A stretch of DNA of 64,000 nucleotides. Source: Koleobacter methoxysyntrophicus. GTDB lineage: Bacteria; Bacillota; Thermosediminibacteria; Koleobacterales; Koleobacteraceae. Each line of letters opens with the position of its first letter. Position 1 is the stretch's first letter. Of this stretch, positions 54,896-64,000 are shown in pieces. The notes beneath the pieces are model-generated. The model was not told where the DNA came from and made no database searches. It saw only the letters and a program-made list of their open reading frames with translations. The position numbers were made by a program, and so were the translations under genes. The stretch lies in contig NZ_CP059066.1 in assembly GCF_017301615.1 (NCBI RefSeq), positions 2,336,001 through 2,400,000 on the forward strand, read 5' to 3'.

Positions 54896-57286
54896 ATGCT
54901 CGTACCTATTAGCTGGCTGAAGGATTATGTTGATTTTGATGTAAAAACAGAAGACTTGGCATCGGCATTAACCATGGCGGGGTTTAATGTAGAGAATATT
55001 ATAGAATTAGGTAAAGATATAATAAATGTAGTTGCTGGAAGAATCGTTTTAAAAGAAAAGCATCCTAATGCAGATAAACTGTATGTTTGTAAAGTTGATA
55101 TAGGTGATAGAGAATTACAGATTATAACAGGAGCGCAGAACATTAACGAAGGAGATATAGTACCTGTCGCCCTATCGGGGGCTGTCTTACCGGGTGGAAT
55201 AAAAATTGAAGACAGCAGTTTTAGGGGATTAATTTCTCAGGGAATGATGTGTTCCCCTAAGGAATTAAACCTTGATACAAAAACTTTCCCTGATGATCAA
55301 AAAACAGGAATATTAATCTTACCCACGAATTCACCGATTGGAGAAGATATTAAAAGAATCCTGGGTCTTGATGAAACAGTATTAGAAATAGAAGTAACTG
55401 CCAATAGGCCTGATTGCTTAAGTATAATAGGGATAGCCAGGGAAACTGCCGCAATACTTAAAAAAGAATTTAGATTTCCAAAGCTGGAAGTACCGAAGGG
55501 TAAAGACCACATAGCACAATATACCGGTGCAGAGTTGATAGCTCCTGAATTATGCCAGCGCTATACTATAAGGATGATAGATAATGTAAAGATAAAACCA
55601 TCCCCATTGTGGATGCAAAAGCGTTTACAAGCAGCGGGGATTAGGCCCATTAACAATATAGTAGATATTACAAATTATGTTATGCTCGAAATCGGGCAAC
55701 CGCTGCATGCCTTTGATTTTGACTGTTTAGAAGATAATAAAATAGTTGTAAGAAGGGCAAAAACGGGCGAAAAACTCAAGACCCTTGATGGAGTAGAAAG
55801 GGTTCTTGATGAAGATATTTTGGTGATTGCAGATTCCAACAAGCCTGTGGGAATTGCTGGAGTGATGGGAGGAGAGAATTCTGAGATTACGGAAAAGACT
55901 AAAAGGGTCCTCCTGGAATCGGCTACATTCAATTATGCAAATATAAGAAAGACTTCCCGGAGATTGGGTGTGCGAACAGAGGCATCGGCCAGATTTGAAA
56001 AGGGTCTTGACCCTGCTTTAGCCATAAAAGCCAGTGAAAGATTTGTACAGCTCGTAATCCAAACCCAATCTGGTGAAGTTATTGATGGGGTTATAGATAT
56101 ATATCCGCAGGAAATTAAACCGCGGAGAATCTCCATGAATTCGGGAAAAGTAAACAAGCTTCTAGGGACAAATATTACTATAGAAGAGATGGAAAACATA
56201 TTAAATAGACTGGAGCTAAAAGTGCTGAAAAAAACTGACACTAACCTTACAATAGAAGTACCGACTTTTAGAAATGATATTGCCCGTGAGGCTGATCTGG
56301 CCGAAGAAATCGGAAGAATTTACGGTTTTAACGAAATTAAAGCTACATTACCTAAAGGAATTACCACCCTAGGAAAAATAAATAAGGAACAGGCTGTGGT
56401 AGATAAGACCAAGAATATACTTAATAGCTGCGGATTATCGGAGGTTATGACATATTCTTTTATCAGTCCTAAGGTTTTCCATAAAATTAATATACCTGAA
56501 GGCCATAGTTTGAGGGAGGTTATTACCATTAAGAATCCCCTTGGTGAAGATTATAGTATAATGAGGACTACGATTATACCCAATTTATTAGATGTTATAG
56601 AACGTAATATAAACAGAAATATTGATGAAATAAAGATATTTGAACTCGGTAACATTTATAGGCCTAGAGACCTTTTATTACAGGAATTACCGGATGAAGA
56701 TAGGGTATTAGCCATAGGGGTCGTTGGTAAGGCAGATTTTTATGATTTAAAAGGAATCATCGAGACCCTTTTTGAGAATCTAAACATTGATTCTTATGAT
56801 TTTTTACCTGCAAAACATCCAACCTTCCATCCGGGAAGGACAGCAGAAATTCTAATAAAAAATGAGAAAATAGGGGTTTTAGGAGAGATACATCCCGATG
56901 TTACTGAAAAGTATGAAATAAACAAAAGGGTCTATATGTGTGAAATTAACTTTGAAAGGGTCATCGAAGCAACGAATCTTACATTTAAATATAAGCCCCT
57001 TCCTAAATTCCCGGCGATAACTAGGGATATTGCAGTTATTGTTAATGAAGACATAATGGCCGGTGACATTAAAAAGACCATTGAAGCTGAAGGTGGCAAT
57101 ATAGTTGAGAAGATTGAGCTTTTCGACGTATATAAGGGCAGACAGATTCCCGATGGCTATAAAAGCCTCGCTTATTCAATAACGTTCAGATCTGAAGAAA
57201 GGACCCTTACAGATGAAGATGTTACTGCAATTCAGGAAAAAATATTATCTGAATTAGAAAAGAAATTTAATGCCCAATTGAGGTAA
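54896..57286 (+). CDS. pheT: Phenylalanyl-tRNA synthetase beta subunit
   Basis: The 796-aa beta subunit has a tRNA-binding OB fold (about 40-150, KHPNADKLYVCKVDIG), B3/B4 editing (about 210-385), B5, a core-like domain, and a C-terminal FDX-ACB anticodon-binding domain (FPAITRDIAVIV onward). ATG follows ACAGGAGGG. Co-transcribed with pheS. Confidence 0.97.
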   Translation: MLVPISWLKDYVDFDVKTEDLASALTMAGFNVENIIELGKDIINVVAGRIVLKEKHPNADKLYVCKVDIGDRELQIITGAQNINEGDIVPVALSGAVLPGGIKIEDSSFRGLISQGMMCSPKELNLDTKTFPDDQKTGILILPTNSPIGEDIKRILGLDETVLEIEVTANRPDCLSIIGIARETAAILKKEFRFPKLEVPKGKDHIAQYTGAELIAPELCQRYTIRMIDNVKIKPSPLWMQKRLQAAGIRPINNIVDITNYVMLEIGQPLHAFDFDCLEDNKIVVRRAKTGEKLKTLDGVERVLDEDILVIADSNKPVGIAGVMGGENSEITEKTKRVLLESATFNYANIRKTSRRLGVRTEASARFEKGLDPALAIKASERFVQLVIQTQSGEVIDGVIDIYPQEIKPRRISMNSGKVNKLLGTNITIEEMENILNRLELKVLKKTDTNLTIEVPTFRNDIAREADLAEEIGRIYGFNEIKATLPKGITTLGKINKEQAVVDKTKNILNSCGLSEVMTYSFISPKVFHKINIPEGHSLREVITIKNPLGEDYSIMRTTIIPNLLDVIERNINRNIDEIKIFELGNIYRPRDLLLQELPDEDRVLAIGVVGKADFYDLKGIIETLFENLNIDSYDFLPAKHPTFHPGRTAEILIKNEKIGVLGEIHPDVTEKYEINKRVYMCEINFERVIEATNLTFKYKPLPKFPAITRDIAVIVNEDIMAGDIKKTIEAEGGNIVEKIELFDVYKGRQIPDGYKSLAYSITFRSEERTLTDEDVTAIQEKILSELEKKFNAQLR

Positions 57287-57287
57287 T

Positions 57288-57312
57288 AAAAGGCGATTTT
57301 TCGCCTTTTTTT
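57288..57312 (+). terminator. Terminator after pheT
   Basis: AAAAGGCG (57288-57295), loop ATTTTT, CGCCTTTT from 57302, running into a T-tract. Confidence 0.85.
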
Positions 57313-57389
57313 GTTGTTTTTTGACAGGAGGAAAAAAAATTTTTTTAGCGAATAAAAACCTAAGAAAGAACTAGTAGGAGAGGATCATC

Positions 57390-57650
57390 ATGGGTGGAAA
57401 GGGGAAAAATAGGGTTAAAGTTACGATAAATGGTGAAGAGTATTATATGAAAGGGAGTGTTTCCCCGGAATATATGAAAAAAATTGCTGATTATGTAGAC
57501 AAAAAGATGACAAAGTTATCTGAATCTAACCCTTATTTGAGCTTTTCGAAAATCGCTGTACTGGCTGCATTAAATATAACTGATGAACTCTTCAAGCTTA
57601 GAGAGGAATTTGAAGAGTTCCTAAAGTTGGTTGAAGATGATAAGAAATAA
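57390..57650 (+). CDS. zapA: Cell division protein ZapA
   Basis: FtsZ-ring stabiliser. The 86-aa product has the ZapA pattern VKVTINGEEYYMKGSVSPEYM and a following helix (YVDKKMTKLSESNP...KIAVLAALNITDELFKL). Position after pheT matches Bacillus. ATG follows TAGGAGAGG. Confidence 0.93.
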   Translation: MGGKGKNRVKVTINGEEYYMKGSVSPEYMKKIADYVDKKMTKLSESNPYLSFSKIAVLAALNITDELFKLREEFEEFLKLVEDDKK

Positions 57651-57702
57651 TGAATGGAGTTGAATAAAAAGTGGGATAAAGAACCTAGAGGTTTCATGGA
57701 TC

Positions 57703-59400
57703 TTGAATGAAATTGCTGATTATATGGAAATATTAGGGGAAAATATTTATAAGATAGCGGTGTATAGAAAGGCTTCTAAAATTATAAAAGAACTTAAACA
57801 GGACATACAGGATATATTAAAAGAGGACCGTCTGCGTGAAATACCGGGAATCGGTAAGGCTTTAGAAGCCAAGATAAAAGAGATAATAGAAACAGGGGAA
57901 TGTGCATATCACCGAGATTTAAAAAAACAAATCCCGGAGGATTTATTAGAATTGCTAAAAATTCCAGGATTGGGTGCAAAAAAGATAAGGGTTATTTATG
58001 AAAACCTGAAAGTAAAAAATATCGATGAACTCAAAGCAGCTGCTGAACAAAAGAAAATAAGGGATTTACGTGGAATGGGAGCCAAAACAGAACTGAATAT
58101 TTTAAAGGGAATAAAAATGCTTGAGGATAATAGGGCTTTTACTATTTTGGGTATTGCTTTGCCCATAGCAGAAAGTATAATTGATATATTAAAGAGAGTT
58201 GAAGGGGTAGAAGAAATCGAGATTACTGGAGAGATTAGACGAAAACGGGAAATGGTCAGGCAAATTGAACTGTTGGCTTTAACAGAGAATCCTCATATTA
58301 CAAAGAAAGTTTTTAAACAGATGCCTGGGATAAAGGAAGTCCTTGAAGAAACACCGAATAGGTGTAGTATTTTTTTAGATGTCGGCATAAAGGCAGATCT
58401 AGAAATAACTAAAGAAAGGAACGAATTTATTTCTGCCCTTTATTATAGCACAGGAAGTGATAAGCATATAGCGAAAATGGTTTCTATAGCAGGCACCCTC
58501 GGTTACCGGATCTTAAAGAACGAAACTATCGATATTAATGATAAGAAAATCACCGTAGAAAAGGAACAGGATGTGTTCAATATATTAAATATGCCATATA
58601 TTATCCCTGAGCTGAGGGAAGATTGCGGTGAGGTTGAGGCAGCTTTAGAGGGAGAACTTCCTAAAGTAATAGATATCGCTGATATTAAAGGCGATTTGCA
58701 TATACACAGCAATTGGAGTGATGGGATAAATACCATTGAAGAAATAGCACAATATGCCAGGGATTTAGGTTATAAATATATCGCTATTACTGACCATTCG
58801 AAGTCTTTAGCAATAGCTAAGGGGTTAACAGAAAGAGAACTTTTAAAACAAATAGAAGAGATAAAGGGATTAAACAGCAGGATTAAAGGAATTTCCGTCC
58901 TTTCAGGGATTGAAGTGGATATCTTAATGGATGGTACTCTGGATTATCCTGATAATATTCTAAAGGAACTTGATATAGTTATTGCATCTGTTCATACTGG
59001 ATTTAAACAGGATAAATTCCAAATGACTAACAGAATAATAAAGGCAATGAACAATAGATATGTTAATATCATCGCCCATCCTACCGGTAGACTCCTTGGC
59101 AAGAGACAGGGATACGAAGTCATAGTAGATGAAGTATTAAAAGAAGCTCGCGAGAATAATATAATTCTTGAAATTAATGCTTCCCCTGATCGACTGGACT
59201 TAAACGATATTCTTGCTCGAAAGGCCAAAGAAATGGGTGTAAAAATGGCAGTAAATACTGATGCCCATGAGGTGCTCAGGTTAGAAGAAATGAGATATGG
59301 CGTTTTTGTTGCAAAGAGGGCATGGTTAGAAAACAAGGATATTATAAATACGTATCCATTAAATGATCTTCTAAATCTATTAAAGATTAAAAAGGTATAG
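57703..59400 (+). CDS. polX: PolX-type protein with PHP exonuclease and degenerate polymerase site
   Basis: Family X DNA polymerase/PHP protein, usually in base-excision repair. Domains: helix-hairpin-helix (IPGIGKALEAKIKEI; IPGLGAKKIRVIYENL), palm and thumb (about 155-315; YSTGSDKHIAK kept), and C-terminal PHP (about 328-565; GDLHIHSNWSDG, AITDHSKS, SGIEVDIL, HPTGRLLG, NTDAHE) that looks intact. In the palm the usual GS.RR...DxD reads GEIRR...QIE (Q187, E189), so nucleotide addition is doubtful. Start is uncertain: TTG 57703 after AGAGG is used, but the open frame continues upstream with family-like VSWILNEIADY. Confidence 0.88.
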   Translation: MNEIADYMEILGENIYKIAVYRKASKIIKELKQDIQDILKEDRLREIPGIGKALEAKIKEIIETGECAYHRDLKKQIPEDLLELLKIPGLGAKKIRVIYENLKVKNIDELKAAAEQKKIRDLRGMGAKTELNILKGIKMLEDNRAFTILGIALPIAESIIDILKRVEGVEEIEITGEIRRKREMVRQIELLALTENPHITKKVFKQMPGIKEVLEETPNRCSIFLDVGIKADLEITKERNEFISALYYSTGSDKHIAKMVSIAGTLGYRILKNETIDINDKKITVEKEQDVFNILNMPYIIPELREDCGEVEAALEGELPKVIDIADIKGDLHIHSNWSDGINTIEEIAQYARDLGYKYIAITDHSKSLAIAKGLTERELLKQIEEIKGLNSRIKGISVLSGIEVDILMDGTLDYPDNILKELDIVIASVHTGFKQDKFQMTNRIIKAMNNRYVNIIAHPTGRLLGKRQGYEVIVDEVLKEARENNIILEINASPDRLDLNDILARKAKEMGVKMAVNTDAHEVLRLEEMRYGVFVAKRAWLENKDIINTYPLNDLLNLLKIKKV

Positions 59401-59415
59401 TGGTAGCAATTAAAT

Positions 59416-59445
59416 TTGATTAAAATTAATAAGGTATGTTAAAAT
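59416..59445 (+). promoter_or_regulatory. Probable promoter of mutS2
   Basis: TTGATT (59416-59421), 18-nt spacer, TAAAAT (59440-59445). Confidence 0.5.
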
Positions 59446-59495
59446 TTATAAAGCTAATATCTTTTTTAGAGTATTGTATATGAAGGGGTATATGT

Positions 59496-61871
59496 ATGAA
59501 CAATAAAACATTAAATATCTTAGAATTTAACAAAATTAAAACCCTGTTAAAGAGCTATGCAGAAACTAAAATGGGTCAGGAGTTAGTAGAGCAAATGATG
59601 CCCCTGACTGATTTGGCCAAAATTAGGGATTTACAGGAAGAAACATCTGAAGGGGTTAAAATCCTTTTAAAGGGTATTAACCCTTCTTTTGGAGGGATAA
59701 AGGATATACGCAGTTCCTTGAAAAAGGCTGTAATTGGTGGAACTTTAGATCCGGAAGAATTGCTGAATATTTCAGATACTTTAAGAAGTGGCCGGAATTT
59801 AAAAAAGATTACGAATGAACTGGATAAAAGGTCAAGTTATGAAATTGTTGATGGGTTGATTTCTCAAATCTTTGTATATAAAGATTTGGAAGATAAAATA
59901 AACTCGTGTATTTTAAATGAAAGAGAAATAGCAGACAATGCCAGTAATGAATTGTATCATATTCGTAGACTTATTAAGGCCAAACAGGCCCTAATTAAAG
60001 ATAAACTTTCAGAAATAATAAATTCGCCAGCATATAGGAAAATTCTCCAGGAACCTATTATAACCATTAGAAATGAAAGATATGTAGTTCCTATAAAGCA
60101 GGAATTTAAGGGAACTTTTCCGGGTATAGTTCATGATCAATCTTCGAGCGGGTCAACATTATTTATTGAGCCAATAGCAGTAGTAACCATAAATAATGAA
60201 ATAAGGGAATTGATGGTTCGGGAAAAACGGGAAATAGAAAAGATATTGAAGGATTTAACCATGATGGTAGCAAGGGAAGCAAAAGGGATTAGCAGCAATT
60301 TAAGTATACTTTCCCGGTTGGATTTTATTTTTGCTAAAGCTAAAATAAGTATCGAAATGAACGGTATACAACCTCTCCTTAACAGCAACGGATATATTAG
60401 CATTAAACAGGGGAGGCACCCCCTTTTAAAAGGTGATGTGGTCCCTATTGATGTAAATCTGGGCAGAGATTTTAATATTCTTGTCATTACAGGACCTAAT
60501 ACAGGTGGTAAAACGGTAACATTAAAAACTATAGGCCTTTTAACCCTTATGGCTCAATCAGGATTACACATCCCGGCCTGCTGGGGTACGGAAATATCGG
60601 TGTTTGATAAAGTCTATGCTGATATCGGTGATGAACAGAGTATAGAGCAGAATTTAAGCACCTTTTCTTCCCATATGCAAAATATTATTAATATTTTAAG
60701 AAATATAGGCAAAAATTCCCTGGTGTTATTAGATGAAATTGGAGCTGGTACAGATCCCACAGAAGGTGCTGCCCTTGCTATGGCCATTCTTGGATTTCTC
60801 AATGAAAAGGGAATACGAACAGTGGCAACAACCCATTACAGCGAATTAAAAACCTTTGCCTTCTCTCAAGAGGGTTTTGAAAATGCAAGTGTTGAATTTG
60901 ATGTAAAAACGTTAAGACCTACCTATAGATTATTGCTGGGCCTTCCCGGAAAAAGTAATGCCTTTGAAATCGCATACCGTCTGGGTCTTTCAGGTGATAT
61001 TATAAATAGGGCTAAAGGCTTTATGAAAAATGAGGACATAAAAATGGAAGAGCTTCTTCGCGAGATTCATTATAACAGGGATAAGACCCGATTAGAAAGA
61101 GAAGAGGCTGAAAAGGCAATGATAGAAGCGGAAGAAATAAAAAAAGAATATCGGGAAAAACTAGAAAATATTAGAAAGAGAAAAGAACAAATTTTAAAAC
61201 AAGCCCGTCAGGAAGCTTTAAAAATTGTTGAAGAAGCTATGGCTCAAAGTGATTCAATCATTAAAAGACTTAATGAGTTACAGTCAAAAGAAGAAAGGGA
61301 AAGAAACAAAATAATTGATGAATCAAGAAGCAGGTTGAGGTCTCTGAAATCAGAGCTTAAGGATTTATTGGTGGAACCTATACTGAAAGAGAACAGTGGG
61401 GACCTTTCTGCAAAAATTAAGCCTGGGGATAAGGTTTTTATTAATAGTTTAAATCAGAAAGGTCATGTAGTAAGTGAATTGAAAAACGGTGAGATACAGG
61501 TGCAAGTAGGGATCATGAAAATAGCCGTTCCAATTTCTACAATATCCATTATAAAGGATGATAATGAAGAAAATGAAGGTCAAATATCGGGAATAGGGAA
61601 AATTGGTATGGATAAATCCCAAAATATCTCTTCAGAGTTGGACTTGCGGGGTAAGACATTGCAAGAGGCCATTGTGGAGGTTGACAAATATATAGATGAT
61701 GCCTATTTAGCAGGTTTACCCAAGGTTACATTAATTCACGGCAAGGGAACCGGTACCCTCAGGAAGGGTATTCAGGAATATTTAAGAGAAAACAGGCTTG
61801 TTGCTTCTTTTCGTTTAGGTAAATACGGGGAAGGTGGCCAAGGAGTTACTATTGTAGAGTTAATTGGATGA
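59496..61871 (+). CDS. mutS2: Endonuclease MutS2 (RqcU)
   Basis: MutS-family ATPase; in Firmicutes tied to suppression of recombination and to splitting collided ribosomes. The 791-aa product has MutS core and lever helices, a Walker A site ITGPNTGGKTVTLKT, a Walker B region LVLLDEIGAGTDPTEGAAL, a long coiled coil (about 515-630), a KOW-like stretch and a C-terminal Smr domain (LDLRGKTLQEA, HGKGTGTLRKG). Length and order are normal. Confidence 0.96.
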   Translation: MNNKTLNILEFNKIKTLLKSYAETKMGQELVEQMMPLTDLAKIRDLQEETSEGVKILLKGINPSFGGIKDIRSSLKKAVIGGTLDPEELLNISDTLRSGRNLKKITNELDKRSSYEIVDGLISQIFVYKDLEDKINSCILNEREIADNASNELYHIRRLIKAKQALIKDKLSEIINSPAYRKILQEPIITIRNERYVVPIKQEFKGTFPGIVHDQSSSGSTLFIEPIAVVTINNEIRELMVREKREIEKILKDLTMMVAREAKGISSNLSILSRLDFIFAKAKISIEMNGIQPLLNSNGYISIKQGRHPLLKGDVVPIDVNLGRDFNILVITGPNTGGKTVTLKTIGLLTLMAQSGLHIPACWGTEISVFDKVYADIGDEQSIEQNLSTFSSHMQNIINILRNIGKNSLVLLDEIGAGTDPTEGAALAMAILGFLNEKGIRTVATTHYSELKTFAFSQEGFENASVEFDVKTLRPTYRLLLGLPGKSNAFEIAYRLGLSGDIINRAKGFMKNEDIKMEELLREIHYNRDKTRLEREEAEKAMIEAEEIKKEYREKLENIRKRKEQILKQARQEALKIVEEAMAQSDSIIKRLNELQSKEERERNKIIDESRSRLRSLKSELKDLLVEPILKENSGDLSAKIKPGDKVFINSLNQKGHVVSELKNGEIQVQVGIMKIAVPISTISIIKDDNEENEGQISGIGKIGMDKSQNISSELDLRGKTLQEAIVEVDKYIDDAYLAGLPKVTLIHGKGTGTLRKGIQEYLRENRLVASFRLGKYGEGGQGVTIVELIG

Positions 61872-61883
61872 AAGGGGATAGAG

Positions 61884-62351
61884 ATGTTCCTTATAAGCGG
61901 GTGCCTTATAGGCATTAATTGTAAATATAATGGCAGCAATAATAAGAACAGGGAAGTAGTTGAACTGGTTAAAAAAGGTTTAGCTGTGCCTTTTTGTCCT
62001 GAACAGTTGGGAGGGCTGCCTACACCCAGGTATGCATCGGAAATACAGCAGGGCTCAGGCGAAGATGTGCTTGAAGGTAGAGCGAGGGTAATTAACCAGA
62101 TCGGCCAGGATGTAACGGAAAATTTTAAAAGGGGTGCTGAAGAAGCTCTAAAACTGGCTAAAATTTTAGGAACGAAATTTGCTATTCTGAAAAGCAAAAG
62201 CCCATCCTGCGGATATGGTAAAATTTATGATGGCAGCTTCAGCGGCGTTCTAGTTAACGGTAATGGCGTTACTGCGGCTTTATTTCTTAAGAACGGTATA
62301 AAGGTCATTACTGAAAAAGATGAAATTAAGAAGTCACTGAGTTTCAACTAA
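61884..62351 (+). CDS. DUF523 family protein (TudS-type [4Fe-4S] desulfurase-like)
   Basis: The 155-aa product starts MFLISGCLIGINCKYNG, has PFCPEQLGGLPTPR, and KSKSPSCG. The three conserved cysteine contexts fit the iron-sulphur cluster seen in the DUF523 member TudS, which removes sulphur from 2-thiouracil. Substrate here is not known. ATG follows AAAGGGG, 12 nt after mutS2. Confidence 0.88.
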   Translation: MFLISGCLIGINCKYNGSNNKNREVVELVKKGLAVPFCPEQLGGLPTPRYASEIQQGSGEDVLEGRARVINQIGQDVTENFKRGAEEALKLAKILGTKFAILKSKSPSCGYGKIYDGSFSGVLVNGNGVTAALFLKNGIKVITEKDEIKKSLSFN

Positions 62352-62366
62352 ATTCAGTGACTTCTT
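62328..62366. terminator. Bidirectional hairpin between convergent genes
   Basis: A perfect 13-bp inverted repeat (AAGAAGTCACTGA / TCAGTGACTTCTT) overlaps the DUF523 stop codon and faces the minus-strand PBP gene. T-runs are weak on both sides, but position and strength suit a shared terminator. Confidence 0.65.
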
Positions 62367-62394
62367 AATAATAATTTAAATCTTTGATAAAAAC

Positions 62395-64000
62395 CTACTG
62401 GACATCAGGGTCTGCACTGTCTTCAGGAAACCGGTCTTCCTGGTCTATATTTTCATAAAGATTAGTTGGTTCCTGGTTATTTATGGGTTCTGTTATGGGG
62501 CCGTGAATATTGCAATATTCATCTGGTACTTCATAGGGAGCATCTAATGGAACCCTGCCATCTTCGGCGGGAATAAAAGGTTCTTTCCTCTGAATCATTA
62601 TCTTGGTTTTAACAGAAGAGCTAGGACAGTACTTTGTTGCCAGGAGATTACTTTCAATACAGATCTCCTTTTTTACATGCGTATTACAAAAATCTGTTGG
62701 TTCGGTCCCCTTTATAAAAATTTCACTTATAACCTTAGAACCTCTTGGGTCATTAGCACATAATTCTGTTGGGAGTTTTCCTGAAACAGAACATACTTCA
62801 ATAGGGCCTACGATTTTATCCGGTTTTATAAAGTCTTGTGTTGGCAGATTTTTATGAGCATATTCCATAACCTGCTTCCAGATTAAAGCAGGTTGTTTAC
62901 CACCTGCTACATTGACCATTTTTGTTGGCTCATCATGGCCTATCCATACGGCTCCTACCAGATGTGGCGTATAACCTATAAACCATATATCTTTACTGTC
63001 ATTAGTTGTACCGGTTTTCCCTGCTGCTGGGAAGGGCAAATCTGCCAATCTCCACCCTGTTCCCCTTTTTATTACTCCTTTTAACATATCTGTCATTATA
63101 TAAGCCGTTTGCTCACTGACAACTACCCTTTTTTCCTGTTTGGGTTCCAATATTACCCTGCCGGTTTTATCAGTTACCTTTGTAAAAGCTATGGGTTCAA
63201 TATATATACCTTGATTTGCTAGAGTTCCGTAAGCAGCAGCCATTTCTAGAGGTGTAACCCCTTTGGTAAGACCGCCTAAAGCCATTGAAGGTAGATTGCG
63301 GTCATTTTTTCTTCCTTCAAGTACAAGGTTTTTTATTCCCATATTTTGGGCATAATCTATTGCCCTGTCAATTCCTATCTGGTCTAGCACCTTTACAGCC
63401 ACAACATTAATAGATAGCTCAATAGCCCTCCGAATTGTTGTTAGTCCATTGAACTTCCTGTTGTAATTCTCAGGTGCCCAAACTTCTTTTCCTGCTTTAT
63501 AGAATATAGGGGCATCATCAATAACCGTTGCTGCCGTATACCCCATGTCAATGGCAGGAGTATAGACGGTTATTGGCTTAAAAGCTGAACCGGGTTGCCT
63601 AAAGGATTGGGTTGCTCTATTTAAACCTAATCGTTTTTCATGTTTTCGTCCTCCAACCAAAGCCTTAATGTGGCCGGTGCTATGGTCTATGATTACTATT
63701 GCCCCCTGAGGTTGTGGATTACCTTTATCATCTACAAGACCTTCGGGATAATTCTCCGGATTTGACATAACTTCTTCCGCTTTTTGCTGTATATCCATAT
63801 TTACAGTTGTATATATTCTGAGACCGCCATTATATATTTTGTTAAAAGCTTCATCATTAGTCATGCCGTATTCTTCTTTAAGCTGTTTCACAACTTCCCT
63901 TATTACATGATCAATGAAAAAGGGAGCTTTATACCTTTCGCTGAAGTCCTTTAATCCTGCTAGTTTTATCTTTTCTTCTTTTGCCTTTTGAGCTTCTTCC
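62395..64000 (-). CDS. Class A penicillin-binding protein (PBP1A family), 5'-truncated by the window
   Basis: Bifunctional peptidoglycan synthase. The frame stays open to the window edge (535 codons visible), so the N-terminal anchor and most of the glycosyltransferase domain lie outside. The transpeptidase domain is complete: SxxK in RQPGSAFKP, SIN in ELSINVVAV, and KTGTTNDSKDIWFIG. A C-terminal tail has six spaced cysteines (EVCSVSGKLP, TELCAND, TDFCNTH, EICIES, KYCPSS, EYCNIHG) and a disordered acidic end. It converges on DUF523. Confidence 0.93.
   Translation of the reverse strand, partial: EEAQKAKEEKIKLAGLKDFSERYKAPFFIDHVIREVVKQLKEEYGMTNDEAFNKIYNGGLRIYTTVNMDIQQKAEEVMSNPENYPEGLVDDKGNPQPQGAIVIIDHSTGHIKALVGGRKHEKRLGLNRATQSFRQPGSAFKPITVYTPAIDMGYTAATVIDDAPIFYKAGKEVWAPENYNRKFNGLTTIRRAIELSINVVAVKVLDQIGIDRAIDYAQNMGIKNLVLEGRKNDRNLPSMALGGLTKGVTPLEMAAAYGTLANQGIYIEPIAFTKVTDKTGRVILEPKQEKRVVVSEQTAYIMTDMLKGVIKRGTGWRLADLPFPAAGKTGTTNDSKDIWFIGYTPHLVGAVWIGHDEPTKMVNVAGGKQPALIWKQVMEYAHKNLPTQDFIKPDKIVGPIEVCSVSGKLPTELCANDPRGSKVISEIFIKGTEPTDFCNTHVKKEICIESNLLATKYCPSSSVKTKIMIQRKEPFIPAEDGRVPLDAPYEVPDEYCNIHGPITEPINNQEPTNLYENIDQEDRFPEDSADPDVQ

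Overview
This is a chromosomal window from a low-G+C, flagellated, Gram-positive bacterium of the class Clostridia. Four things point there. Gene order follows the Firmicutes pattern (motility operon, then rpsB-tsf-pyrH-frr-uppS-cdsA-dxr-rseP-ispG-proS-polC, then rimP-nusA-ylxR-ylxQ-infB-rbfA, then rpsO-pnp-ylxY). AGGAGG-type ribosome binding sites and GTG/TTG starts are common. T-box leaders control thrS and pheST. A PolC-type replicase and a ylxY gene, typical of spore formers, are present. A thermoanaerobic Clostridia lineage is plausible, but the sequence alone does not fix the genus.

Region 1 (1-16,240) is the 3' half of a fla/che operon: flhA, flhF, flhG, ycgR (PilZ), cheB, cheA, cheW, cheC, cheD, a small membrane protein, sigD, a FapA/DUF342 protein with a Jag_N domain, a small charged protein, an SwrB-like gene, and a membrane-anchored unknown. 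FlhG carries an extra N-terminal domain resembling the YcgR N-terminal domain encoded next door. The SwrB-like gene is split by a complete IS1634-type insertion sequence (13,230-15,221) with a 6-bp target duplication. Removing the IS and one repeat copy restores the reading frame exactly.

Region 2 (16,250-31,601) carries translation and envelope genes: rpsB, tsf, pyrH, frr, a 66-aa PASTA-like protein, uppS, cdsA, dxr, rseP, ispG, proS (archaeal-type), a glycosyltransferase, an MgtC protein and polC. Region 3 (31,590-44,946) holds the nusA-infB operon with tandem promoters, nrnA, truB, ribF, rpsO with a candidate pseudoknot leader, pnp, ylxY, an unusual alanine racemase homologue, dut and rnhA.

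Region 4 (44,950-46,146) is an RNA cluster: rnpB, tRNA-Val, then tRNA-Phe, -Gly, -Cys and -Leu. Region 5 (46,240-62,351) holds a DUF445 protein, T-box-thrS, the L20-type leader with infC-rpmI-rplT (infC starts at ATT), ktrB/ktrA, an rRNA methyltransferase, T-box-pheST, zapA, a PolX whose polymerase active site looks degenerate, mutS2 and a DUF523 (TudS-type) protein. The window closes with a convergent, 5'-truncated class A penicillin-binding protein on the minus strand.

No CRISPR array, prophage or wholly novel multigene system is visible. The strongest leads are the FlhG domain insertion, the IS-disrupted SwrB-like gene, the degenerate PolX, the ribosomal-protein leaders, and the poorly characterised genes at the tail of the motility operon.
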